A stretch of 64,000 nt of DNA from Kitasatospora paranensis (GTDB taxonomy: Bacteria; Actinomycetota; Actinomycetes; Streptomycetales; Streptomycetaceae), in contig NZ_BAABKV010000001.1 of assembly GCF_039544005.1 (NCBI RefSeq), forward strand, positions 8,308,001 through 8,372,000. Reading direction: 5' to 3'. The notes beneath the pieces are model-generated. The model made no database searches. It had not been told where the DNA came from and was given only the letters and a program-made list of their open reading frames with translations. Numbering within the stretch: position 1 is the first letter of the stretch; each line of letters begins with the position of its first letter. Positions 36,195 through 43,203 of the stretch are shown piece after piece. The position numbers and the translations under genes are program-made.

Positions 36195-36554
36195 ATGAGC
36201 GACGTGATCTGGGAATTCCGCGACGCGGCCGGCCACATCGCCGGCAATGATCTGGCCGGATTCCACGTGGAGGCCACGGACGGCCCGATCGGCACGGTGG
36301 ACGAGCTGTCCGAGGAGAGCGGCTCCCGGCACCTGGTGATCGACACCGGACCGTGGATCTTCGGCAAGCACGTCCTCCTGCCCGCCGGGACCGTCGCGCG
36401 CGTCGAACAGGAGGAGAAGACGGTCTACGTCGACCGCACCAAGGACGAGATCAGGAACAGCCCGGAGTACGACCCCGAGCGGCACGCGCTCGCCGACGAC
36501 TACCGGGAGGCCTACGCCGCCTACTACGGCACCTACTACGGCGGCCCCGTCTGA
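36195..36554 (+). CDS. PRC-barrel domain protein
   Basis: 119 residues; ATG follows AAGGAGGG by four bases. The PRC-barrel core is AGFHVEATDGPIGTVDELSE then SRHLVIDTGPWIFGKHVLLP and a short strand TVYVDRTKDEIRNSPEYDP. The tail is Tyr-rich (YREAYAAYYGTYYGGPV). Small PRC-barrel proteins bind RNA or other proteins and are often stress-induced in actinobacteria. Neighbours (Usp remnant, hemerythrin, DnaJ) fit a stress context. The 367 bases to the next gene hold one plausible membrane fragment (SPLVALPCLLLVGAAVAVHR) of unknown origin. Confidence 0.75.
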   Translation: MSDVIWEFRDAAGHIAGNDLAGFHVEATDGPIGTVDELSEESGSRHLVIDTGPWIFGKHVLLPAGTVARVEQEEKTVYVDRTKDEIRNSPEYDPERHALADDYREAYAAYYGTYYGGPV

Positions 36555-36921
36555 CCTCCCCGGGCGCCCGCGCCGCCGGGAGGGTCGTTGTCCGCATCGG
36601 GTTGCGGCACCCTGCACAGCGGCGGCCTGCCGGGGCGGGGCGGTTCGGGACGTTCGCGGAACCGGCGTCGATCTTCACCGGCTCCCCGCTGGTCGCGCTG
36701 CCGTGTCTGTTGCTCGTCGGAGCGGCCGTCGCGGTCCACAGGGCAGTCCTGTCGGAGCGGGAGCTCGTCGTGGGCGACACCACGGCCGCGGCCGATGGGT
36801 CCACCTGCCGGCCGTGAGCCGGTAGGAGTTCGGCGAGCGAGGGTGCGGGTTCTCGGTGCGGGCCACAGCGGAGGGTGACTGTCGGCGGCAGGGCCGTCGT
36901 CACTAGGCTGCGGGTCCCGGA

Positions 36922-37647
36922 ATGATCACCGTTCCCTCAGAGAAGTGGACCCCGATGCCCGCTGCCGCCCCGGCCACCGCCGACGCGCGTCTGGACCCGC
37001 AGGAGATGGTCGTCCTGCACCGCGTCTTCCGCCGCGAGATCTCGCTGTTGGCCACCCTGATCGAGGCCGCTGTCCCCGGCGACCGGCGGCGCACCGACGT
37101 GCTCGCCGATCACCTCGACCTGGTCCTCGGTGCCCTGGGCGAACACCACGAGGGCGAGGACGACCTGCTGTGGCCCAAGCTGCGTGAGCGCGCCGCCCCC
37201 GATGACAACGTCGTGGCACGGATGGCCGACCAGCACGGGGCCATCGCCGGCGCGCTCGCCGCGGCCAACGAGCTGTCGCGCCGGTGGCGCAGCCGGACTG
37301 ACAGCGGCACGGCTCTGCGCCTCGCCGAAGCCCTGCGTGCCCTCGACCGGCACGCCACCACCCACATGGACGACGAAGAAGAACACCTCCTGCCCTTGAT
37401 GGCCGACCACATCTCGCCCCGCGAATGGGCCGAGGTTGGCGAACGCGGACGCCGCAGCGTACCCAAGTCCAAGCTTCTGATCTTCCTGGGCGCGATCCTC
37501 GAGGACGCGACCGCGCAGGAACGCCAGCTGTTCCTCTCGCAGATGCCCGCCCCCGCCCGCCTTCTGTGGCACACCCTCGGTGCCCGCCTCTACAAGCGCA
37601 CCGTCGTCCGCGTCCGCCGGAGCGATGCGGTGGTCCCCCAGGCGTAA
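36922..37647 (+). CDS. Hemerythrin-domain protein
   Basis: 241 residues. A four-helix HHE domain is seen with likely di-iron ligands in MVVLHRVFRREI, GEHHEGEDDLLWP, ADQHGAIAGAL and HATTHMDDEEEHLLP. The C-terminal 80 residues form an extra helical part (LIFLGAILEDATAQERQLFL). ATG 36922 is preceded by a TAGGCT -10-like hexamer, suggesting a leaderless transcript; ATG 36955 is an alternative. Such proteins bind O2, NO or iron and are often induced by oxidative or nitrosative stress. Confidence 0.8.
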   Translation: MITVPSEKWTPMPAAAPATADARLDPQEMVVLHRVFRREISLLATLIEAAVPGDRRRTDVLADHLDLVLGALGEHHEGEDDLLWPKLRERAAPDDNVVARMADQHGAIAGALAAANELSRRWRSRTDSGTALRLAEALRALDRHATTHMDDEEEHLLPLMADHISPREWAEVGERGRRSVPKSKLLIFLGAILEDATAQERQLFLSQMPAPARLLWHTLGARLYKRTVVRVRRSDAVVPQA

Positions 37648-37716
37648 CGCCCGATCCCACGTGTGGGAGGGCGGAGTTCCAGGCCCTCCGCACAGCACGG
37701 GTGGGAAATCGAGGAC

Positions 37717-38080
37717 GTGTCTGAAAGATCGTGTGAGTCCGTGATGCGACATTCCGGCCGGGGGTCGGCCTCGGGCTCGGGCCTCTGGCCGGGCGGAACG
37801 GACGGCTCATGACGGAGAAGACGGTGCCGGCTGCTGCGGCGGACGCGGCCGGGGAGGCGCCGGTCGGCGAGGGCGCCGAGCGGTTGACGGACAGTGCGGA
37901 CGCCTCTGGCGCGGCCCTGCTGGGCGTGGGCGGCCTGCTGACGGAGATCACCCGGGCCGTGCTGGAGCGGGCCATGGAAGCGGGGATGGCGGAGCGCCTC
38001 GGCTGCGGGAATCACGGCCCGGCAGGGCGGGGCTCGGGTCACTCACGAACGCGGTGCGCTATCGAACGGTCGCAGGCCTG
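37717..38080 (+). mobile_element. IS256-family left-end remnant
   Basis: The frame from ATG 37809 (MTEKTVPAAAADAAGEAPVG … GVGGLLTEITRAVLERAMEA then GMAERLGCGNHGPAGRGSGH) is the N-terminus of an IS256/mutator transposase (usual GLLTQLTKxVLExALExEMxxHLGYxKH). It breaks off near 38050. The 90 bases before it, starting tgtctgaaagatcgtg, are repeated in inverted orientation at 50640-50727, marking the element's end. The DDE domain is absent. From 38081 to 38481 there is no gene. Confidence 0.65.
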
Positions 38081-38481
38081 GGTCTCGGACGTGCTGGACT
38101 CCGCGCGGTCGCCGATGCCGATCCCGGAGGACGGCGGGACCGCGCACCCCGCTCGCCGCCACCGCCCGCGCCGCGACCGACTGCCCTCTGGATCCGGCCG
38201 CCGATCTCGGGATCGGGCCGACCCCGGGCGGCGGGCGAGGGACGTGAGGGAGGGGCCGCTCTGCTCCGCGCGGCAGTTCCACAGAAGCCGCCCCTCAAGC
38301 ACTCCCGGTGGATGACCGGCGGGGTCGGGGCTGTCACGGAAGCCGTGGCTGTACGGACCGCGCCGAGCGGGGCGGAGTTCCCACCGCGCCGTGGGCGGCC
38401 TGCCTGCCGGAACCTCGTGGCAGGTCTCGGCCGCCCTTCGCATGAGGGTCGCGCGCCCCGCCGCAGTCCGGGACCGGGTGC

Positions 38482-38928
38482 TCACCGGGGCAGCCCGGCG
38501 AGGACGGTGTTGGGGCCGCGCAGGCCGGCGTGAGGACGGTTGTGGGGGAGCTTGCCGAGCATGGCGCCCATGGCGCAGGTGTTGCCGATCGCGGCGCACG
38601 CAAGGCCGGCACCGACGGCGGCGGAGGGCCAGCGCGCCCCCGGCAGGGCGAGGTCGGCGCCGACGCCGGCGACGACGAGCGAGCCGGCCGCGGGGCGGAC
38701 CTGGCGGTCCATGGCCCAGACCGCGCGGGCGCCTTCGGGGCGGTTGAGGGGGCGGCCGTCCTGGGCCCAGGCGGAGGTGCCGCCGACCAGGGGGCGGGCC
38801 GTGACACCGGCGGCGGCGAGCTTCTCGCAGGCGCTCCGGGAGCGGGTTCCGGAGGCGCAGACGACGGTGAGTTCGGCCTGCGTGGCGGCTGCGGGGCGGA
38901 GCTGCTCGACGGTCAGAGGCGTTGCCAT
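38482..38928 (-). CDS. Rhodanese/DUF2892 protein with shortened rhodanese domain
   Basis: 148 residues. LTVEQLRPAA runs directly into AELTVVCASGTRSRSACEKL, so the active-site Cys loop (CASGTRS) and the last helix (AAGVTARPLVGGTSAWAQDG) are present, but about 45 residues of the usual first half (…VLDVRTPxEFxxGHIPGAxNV…) are missing. The C-terminal half is a DUF2892 membrane domain (two spans, GVGADLALPGARWPSAAVGA then GLACAAIGNTCAMGAMLGKL), as in YgaP. It would handle sulfane sulfur at the membrane if still folded. It is the downstream member of the minus-strand sulfur genes. Confidence 0.65.
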   Translation of the reverse strand: MATPLTVEQLRPAAATQAELTVVCASGTRSRSACEKLAAAGVTARPLVGGTSAWAQDGRPLNRPEGARAVWAMDRQVRPAAGSLVVAGVGADLALPGARWPSAAVGAGLACAAIGNTCAMGAMLGKLPHNRPHAGLRGPNTVLAGLPR

Positions 38929-39005
38929 CGGGGGTTGTCACTTCCACCGCGGCAAGTGCCGGACGCCGTTGCGGGCCGCGACCGGAGAAGGGGAGGGGCG
39001 GCCGG

Positions 39006-39791
39006 TCAGGTCAGGGCGTCGACGAGCATCAGCGCGGCAACGGCCATCAGGGCGGCGGCGAACGCGATCTGCAGGGTGCGTCCGCTGAAGCGGTCGGCCA
39101 GGCGCTTGCCGTCCCAGGCACCGAGTACGGCGGCGGCGGTGAACGGTGCGATGACGGCCCAGTCGAGGGAGCCGGTTGCGCCGAGCCGGGGCACCAGGGC
39201 GGCGAGTGAGTTGGCGGAGATGACCAGCAGGCTGGTGCCGACGGCCTCCGCCATGGTGAAGGCAAGGACGGAGACAAGGGCGGGGACGGCGAGGAAGCCG
39301 CCACCGACGCCCAGGAGACCGGTGACCGCGCCGAGGCCGGCGCCGGCGGCGGCCGACCGTCCGGAGCCGCTGTCGGCGGGCCGGTCGGCTGGCGCGGCGT
39401 CGGGGCGGCGTCGTGCCGCGTCCTTGGGCTTGCGCGCGGAGGCGAGCATGCGCCAGGCGGCGAACGCCGCCAGCGCCGCGAACGCGAGGGTGAGCAGGGC
39501 CGCGGGCAGGTGGGCGGAGAGCGCGCCTGTGGCAGCGGCCAGCGGTAGTCCGGCGGCGGCGAAGAGGGTGCCGGTGCGCCATCGGACGCGCCCGGTCCTG
39601 GCGTGGGCGAGGAGTCCGGTGAGCGAGGTGACGGCGACGATGATCAGGCTGGCGGTGCCGGCGTGGGCGGGGGTGAAGCCGAGCAGGTAGATCAGGGCGG
39701 GGACGGCGAGCATGCTGCCGCCTCCGCCGAGGCCGCCGAGTGCCAGTCCGACGACGGCGCCGGCGAGGAGGGCGAGGACGAGCGCGGTCAT
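39006..39791 (-). CDS. TauE/SafE-family sulfite or sulfur-anion exporter
   Basis: 261 residues with eight or so membrane spans and the duplicated TSUP motif: GLALGGLGGGGSMLAVPALI near the start and GAVTGLLGVGGGFLAVPALV in the second half. Its start overlaps the rhodanese stop by four bases (ATGA), so the pair is translationally coupled. TauE/SafE proteins export sulfite, sulfoacetate or other sulfur anions. In the Staphylococcus cst operon a TauE is likewise next to rhodanese and persulfide enzymes. Confidence 0.85.
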   Translation of the reverse strand: MTALVLALLAGAVVGLALGGLGGGGSMLAVPALIYLLGFTPAHAGTASLIIVAVTSLTGLLAHARTGRVRWRTGTLFAAAGLPLAAATGALSAHLPAALLTLAFAALAAFAAWRMLASARKPKDAARRRPDAAPADRPADSGSGRSAAAGAGLGAVTGLLGVGGGFLAVPALVSVLAFTMAEAVGTSLLVISANSLAALVPRLGATGSLDWAVIAPFTAAAVLGAWDGKRLADRFSGRTLQIAFAAALMAVAALMLVDALT

Positions 39792-40152
39792 ATGACTCGG
39801 CCGTTCTGGCCGCCCGTGGTCGTGACAGGCAGGCCGGCCTCGGCCCAGGCCCTCATCCCGCCCGCCACATTGACGGCGTCGACGCCGCGGGCCGTGAGCA
39901 GGGCGGCGGCCTGCCGGGAGCGGTTGCCCGAGCGGCAGATCGCCAGTACCTCCCGCCCGGCCGCCGCAGGCGGGAGTCCTCCGCCCGCGGCGAGCGCACC
40001 GAGGGGAGTGGGACGGCGCCGGGTGCGTGGCCGGCGGCGAACTCGTCCTCCTCGCGGACGTCCAGCAGCAGTGCCCGGCCGTTGAGGGCGTTGCGGTACG
40101 CCTCGGTCGGGGTGGTCTCCTGGGGGATGCCCGGGTGGCGGGACGCGAACAT
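39788..40152 (-). CDS. Single-domain rhodanese, one frame break
   Basis: 121 residues after adding one base near 39990-40010. TTPTEAYRNALNGRALLLDV then REEDEFAAGHAPGAVPL form the first half. In the next frame come AAAGREVLAICRSGNRSRQA with the active Cys and GVDAVNVAGGMRAWAEAGLP. ATG 40152 starts a two-gene unit with the TauE/SafE exporter (four-base overlap). It transfers sulfane sulfur from persulfides or thiosulfate to an acceptor. An ATACCC-N4-GGGTAT operator lies 128 bases upstream. Confidence 0.75.
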
Positions 40153-40279
40153 GGCGGGGCCTCCGATGGTTGCGTTGCGAGTTGGTGGCAGCGGTGATCC
40201 GGCTGGTATGTCGGTGCCGATCGCGATCTGACCGCGCGGTGCGGAGCTGGTTGTGCGGCGGTGCGTAAGTGCCGCCCTT

Positions 40280-40313
40280 CTCTCAATAATACCCACGGGG
40301 GTATTATTGAGAG
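40280..40313. promoter_or_regulatory. CsoR/CstR-type operator 1, extended palindrome
   Basis: CTCTCAATAATACCC-acgg-GGGTATTATTGAGAG: perfect 15-base arms. The core AATACCC-N4-GGGTATT matches operators 2-5 and the C/G-rich pseudopalindromes bound by CsoR-family repressors. It lies between the divergent rhodanese-TauE unit and the persulfide-dioxygenase-like remnant. Confidence 0.85.
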
Positions 40314-40385
40314 CAAGGTATGCCCCACCCCGTATCCATCGGGCGCTGCGGGCGGAGGCGGTCGTCGTCCCCTGCCCTGGGGGCC

Positions 40386-40585
40386 GTGTCACCGGAACAG
40401 GCGATCCACGTGTTCCTCGCCCACTACTACCTCGCCTGCCTCTCCCAGGCCTCGTACCTCATCGCCGACGAGGCCACCGGCCGTGCGGTTGTGGTGGACC
40501 CGCGCCCGTGACGTCGATGAGTACGTCGCGGGCGCGGAGGCGCGCGGCTTCACGGTCGAGGCCGTGATCAACATCCGTGACGCCC
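40386..40585 (+). pseudogene. ETHE1-like persulfide dioxygenase, N-terminal fragment
   Basis: From GTG 40386 or, more typically, GTG 40410: VFLAHYYLACLSQASYLIAD then EATGRAVVVDPR, and in the next frame RDVDEYVAGAEARGFTVEAV then INI. This is the N-terminus of metallo-beta-lactamase-fold persulfide dioxygenases. The next residues should be the metal motif HxHxDH, but the sequence departs immediately after EAVIN, so the enzyme core is lost. A one-base frame change at about 40510 is a separate defect. It lies downstream of operator 1. The bases 40586-40851 hold no gene. Confidence 0.65.
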
Positions 40586-40851
40586 GCCGAACGTCGTGGT
40601 CGACCTGCGCTGGAGCAGACTGTTGTCGGAGCCTCTCGACTCCGGCCGCAGCCTGCTTCCGAGTGCGCGAGCACGTAGGACCGATCGCGTCCCGGACACG
40701 CAAGCCCGGAACGCCGGGTTGTGGGCAGCGTGTCCCCCGGCGGCATGAGAGGGGCGCAGGGTCGCTGATTCGTTGCGGAGCCCGTCGGCGCCCGGCGGGG
40801 CCTCTCCCACGGCCCGCCCGGTCGTACCGGGTCGCTCGGCGGGCTCGTCAA

Positions 40852-41214
40852 CTACACGGCGGATGCCGCGATTCGCTGACGAACGTCGTCCATGTCGACG
40901 GCGCGGATCTGGCGGATCACGTCCTCCAGTGCGGCCTCCGGCAACGCGCCGGGCTGGGCGTAGAGGACGACGCCGTCGCGCACCGCCATCAGGGTCGGGA
41001 TGGAGGAGATCTGGAATGCGGCCGCGAGCTGTTGCTGGGCCTGGGTGTCGACCTTGCCGAACACGATGTCCGGGTGCTTCTGCGAGACCCGTTCGAAGAC
41101 GGGTGCGAACATCCGGCACGGACCGCACCAGGCGGCCCAGAAGTCCACGAGCACAATGCCCTTGCCGCCGGCGATCTCGTCGAAGTTCTTGTCGGTCAGC
41201 TCGACCGTGGCCAT
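40852..41214 (-). CDS. Thioredoxin
   Basis: 120 residues; ATG 41214 follows GGAGAG. Classic thioredoxin: VLVDFWAAWCGPCRMFAPVF with Cys30 and Cys33, cis-Pro in ISSIPTLMAVRDG and a C-terminal helix EAALEDVIRQI. About 14 extra residues extend the tail. It reduces protein disulfides and persulfides in the cytoplasm. Operator 2 lies 19 bases upstream of the start, between it and the OsmC-like gene. Confidence 0.9.
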   Translation of the reverse strand: MATVELTDKNFDEIAGGKGIVLVDFWAAWCGPCRMFAPVFERVSQKHPDIVFGKVDTQAQQQLAAAFQISSIPTLMAVRDGVVLYAQPGALPEAALEDVIRQIRAVDMDDVRQRIAASAV

Positions 41215-41230
41215 GGCCGCTCTCCTCTCG

Positions 41231-41720
41231 TTAATACCCCCATGGGTATTTGAACAGTGGAGTGCGGTCGGCCATTCCGTCTCGCCGGGGCGGGCCGCTT
41301 CGACGCGAACGGTGGGGGTCTGGCGGAGCGTGTTGTGGACGGCGCAGTGCGAGGCGACGGCGAGCAGTGCGTCCTGCCGGGCGGCGTCCAGGCCCTCCGG
41401 CACCTTCGCCACCAGGCACCTGGGCGACCCGGGCGGGGCGGTCCGTCGCCATCGTGAAGCCGGCGTCCACCCGCAGCCCTTTCGGATCGACGCCGTGCCG
41501 GGCCAGATGGCGGCCGGCGTAGAAGGCCACGCAGAGGCCAGTGACGCGGCGAAGAGGTCGGTCGGGGTGGGGTCGGCGTCCTGGCCGCCGTCCTCGACCG
41601 GCTGGTCCACCACGAGCCGGCGATCCAGTAGCGGTCTGCGGTCAGGTGCTCGATCCGGATCCGAACGGGGTGGAGTGCCGCGTCTGAGTCGGCGGGTGGG
41701 GTGTCCTGGGCGGGCGAGGT
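41231..41720 (-). CDS. OsmC-family protein, at least three frame breaks
   Basis: Pieces in three frames assemble as HPVRIRIEHLTADRYWIAG, then LVVDQPVEDGGQDADPTPTD, LFAASLAS(C), VAFYAGRHLARHGVDPKGLR, and CLVAKVPEGLDAARQDALLA with ASHCAVHNTLRQTP. Both Cys positions of OsmC/Ohr peroxidases are recoverable (after SLAS and in SHCAVH). OsmC proteins reduce organic hydroperoxides with thiols and are commonly found beside rhodanese and TauE genes in sulfide-response operons. Start and end are uncertain. One frame runs through operator 2 into thioredoxin, which I take as chance. Confidence 0.55.
41233..41250. promoter_or_regulatory. CsoR/CstR-type operator 2
   Basis: AATACCC-ccat-GGGTATT, perfect seven-base arms with the same four-base spacer as operator 1. 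It lies 19 bases upstream of the thioredoxin ATG. Confidence 0.75.
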
Positions 41721-41854
41721 CGCGGGCTGCTCCTGTCGACGGACCGCGCAGCGGCCGGCGGCGGTCGGGTTCAGGTCCGGTGGAGATCGGTGCCGAGCGG
41801 CTGCCGGAGCCGACCGGCCCGGCCCGAGCCCTTGATCCCACCTCCGCCCGATGT

Positions 41855-41870
41855 ATACCCCACGGGGTAA
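41855..41870. promoter_or_regulatory. CsoR/CstR-type operator 3
   Basis: ATACCC-cacg-GGGTAA, one mismatch in the arms. It lies 35 bases before the regulator's GTG and upstream of the divergent OsmC-like gene, so it can serve autoregulation and OsmC control together. Confidence 0.75.
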
Positions 41871-41904
41871 ACTGGTGGCAGAACGACACTCTGGAGGTGC
41901 GCAC

Positions 41905-42171
41905 GTGCAGGTCGACGACGACTCGGTCGGCGCGGTCCTCAACCGCCTTCGCCGGGCGCAGGGTCAGCTCGCCGGCGTCATTGCGATGATCGAGGCCGGA
42001 CGCGAGTGCAAGGACATCGTGACGCAACTCGCCGCCGTCTCCCGTGCGCTCGACCGGGCCGGGTTCAAGATCGTGGCCAGTGGCATGCGCCAGTGCATGG
42101 CCGTCGCCGACGCCGGCGCGCCGCCGATGAGCGAGGCCGAACTCGAAAGGCTCTTCCTCGCCCTGGCTTGA
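41905..42171 (+). CDS. cstR: CsoR/FrmR-family repressor, CstR-like persulfide sensor
   Basis: 88 residues from GTG 41905, seven bases after GGAGG. The all-helical DUF156 fold is clear: VGAVLNRLRRAQGQLAGVIA then MIEAGRECKDIVTQLAAVSR, ALDRAGFKIVASGMRQCM. Cys35 and Cys64 are 29 apart, as in the Cys pairs of CsoR and CstR. The His that copper-sensing CsoR has four residues before its second Cys is Gly60 here, so copper binding is unlikely and Cys-persulfide sensing is favoured. Operator 3 sits in its own promoter and four similar sites lie at neighbouring genes. Assignment as CstR rests on residues and context. Confidence 0.8.
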   Translation: MQVDDDSVGAVLNRLRRAQGQLAGVIAMIEAGRECKDIVTQLAAVSRALDRAGFKIVASGMRQCMAVADAGAPPMSEAELERLFLALA

Positions 42172-42339
42172 CGACTTGCCTGCTCGGTGGCCGTGTCGGA
42201 TGGGGCGCTCCTCCGACCTCCCGGACGCCTTCGGGCCGGTGCGGCTGCTCCGGCCATCCGCCGGAGCGCGAGGCCGTGCGACGCGCCCCCACGGCGGAAT
42301 GCAGCTCATCCTTCGGGGCGTCGACGTACTCTGACATAT

Positions 42340-42355
42340 ACCCTGTGGGGTATCA
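42340..42355. promoter_or_regulatory. CsoR/CstR-type operator 4
   Basis: ATACCC-tgtg-GGGTAT, perfect six-base arms. It ends 13 bases before the rhodanese ATG at 42369, overlapping its likely promoter or leader. Confidence 0.8.
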
Positions 42356-42368
42356 GGTGAGGTGGATC

Positions 42369-42683
42369 ATGGTTCGGGAAGTCGACATCGAGGCGTTCGC
42401 CGCCGCACGGAGGGAGGGGGCGTTGGTGCTCGACGTGCGTGAGGCCTTCGAGTTCGCCGCGGGACACGTGCCCGGTGCCCGCTGGGTTCCGCTGGGGATG
42501 CTTGCGGGAAACCTGGCTGCCCTGCCCTTCGGCCCCGCCGTCATGGTGATCTGCGCATCCGGCAACCGGAGCCGGATCGGAGCCGAACTGCTGACCCGCG
42601 CCGGCTTCGAGGCCGCCTCCGTCCGGGGCGGAACCATCGCGTGGTCGCTGTCGGGTCGAGATCTCGCCGCCGGAACCGCCTGA
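42369..42683 (+). CDS. Single-domain rhodanese
   Basis: 104 residues, intact. EGALVLDVREAFEFAAGHVP and GARWVPLGMLAG lead to the active loop ICASGNRSRIGAELLTRAG with its catalytic Cys, then SVRGGTIAWSLSGRDL. The ATG follows AGGTGAGG. It would move sulfane sulfur among glutathione-like thiols, proteins or sulfite. Directly under operator 4 and followed 25 bases later by the DUF302 gene. Confidence 0.85.
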   Translation: MVREVDIEAFAAARREGALVLDVREAFEFAAGHVPGARWVPLGMLAGNLAALPFGPAVMVICASGNRSRIGAELLTRAGFEAASVRGGTIAWSLSGRDLAAGTA

Positions 42684-42708
42684 TCCCACATCACGAACGG
42701 AGCACAGC

Positions 42709-43098
42709 ATGGACTACGGCATTCCCCTCACCCTCGACCTTCCCTTCGCCGAGGCCGCCGAGCGGGTGCGGGCCGCGCTCGCCGAGCAGGGCTTCGGCAT
42801 TCTCACCGAGATCGACGTCCAGGCCACCCTGCGGGCCAAGCTCGGCGAGGAGATGGAGGAGTACGTCATCCTCGGCGCCTGCAACCCGGCGCTGGCCCAC
42901 CGCGCCCTCCAGGCCGACCGGCGCATCGGACTGCTGCTGCCGTGCAACGTGGTCGTCCGCGCGGCCGACGGGCGCACCGTCGTCGAGGTCATGGACCCGC
43001 AGCTCATGGTCCGGGTCACCGGGCAGCCGGCACTCGAAGCCGTGGCCGACGAGGCCGCCGGCCGGTTGCGCGCCGCGCTGGAAACCCTCTCCAGCTGA
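42709..43098 (+). CDS. DUF302 protein
   Basis: 129 residues. The DUF302 fold is evident: DLPFAEAAERVRAALAEQGF then GILTEIDVQATLRAKLGEEM, EYVILGACNPALAHRALQAD and GLLLPCNVVVRAADGRTVVE. Cys in GACNP and LPCNV are family features. DUF302 proteins turn up in heavy-metal and sulfur-stress loci; the activity is not settled. Co-transcribed with the rhodanese and closed by an intrinsic terminator 12 bases after its stop. Confidence 0.85.
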   Translation: MDYGIPLTLDLPFAEAAERVRAALAEQGFGILTEIDVQATLRAKLGEEMEEYVILGACNPALAHRALQADRRIGLLLPCNVVVRAADGRTVVEVMDPQLMVRVTGQPALEAVADEAAGRLRAALETLSS

Positions 43099-43110
43099 CC
43101 GTCACGTTCC

Positions 43111-43135
43111 GGGCCCGCCCCAAGCGGGCCCTTTT
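43111..43135 (+). terminator. Intrinsic terminator after DUF302
   Basis: GGGCCCGC-cccaa-GCGGGCCC followed by TTTT: an eight-base perfect stem with a T run, rare in this GC-rich window. It separates the rhodanese-DUF302 unit from the MMPL gene. Confidence 0.85.
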
Positions 43136-43148
43136 ATCGGACCTCCAT

Positions 43149-43164
43149 ATACCCCCACCCGTAT
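43149..43164. promoter_or_regulatory. CsoR/CstR-type operator 5, degenerate
   Basis: ATACCC-ccac-CCGTAT keeps the left arm and the outer ATAC…GTAT frame at the right spacing, with two mismatches in the right arm. It lies 40 bases before the MMPL gene's GTG and just after the terminator, where a promoter is expected. Confidence 0.55.
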
Positions 43165-43203
43165 AGCGAGCCCGTCGGGCCGCCCTCGGAACGGAGCACC
43201 CCC

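Noticed and set aside
40852..41720. OsmC-thioredoxin fusion protein
   Set aside because: One frame reads through operator 2 into thioredoxin, but OsmC is broken in several frames, thioredoxin has its own ribosome site and start, and the operator lies between them.
41905..42171. Copper-sensing CsoR
   Set aside because: The copper-ligand His is Gly and the neighbours are sulfur genes, not copper ATPases or chaperones. A copper role is not excluded experimentally.
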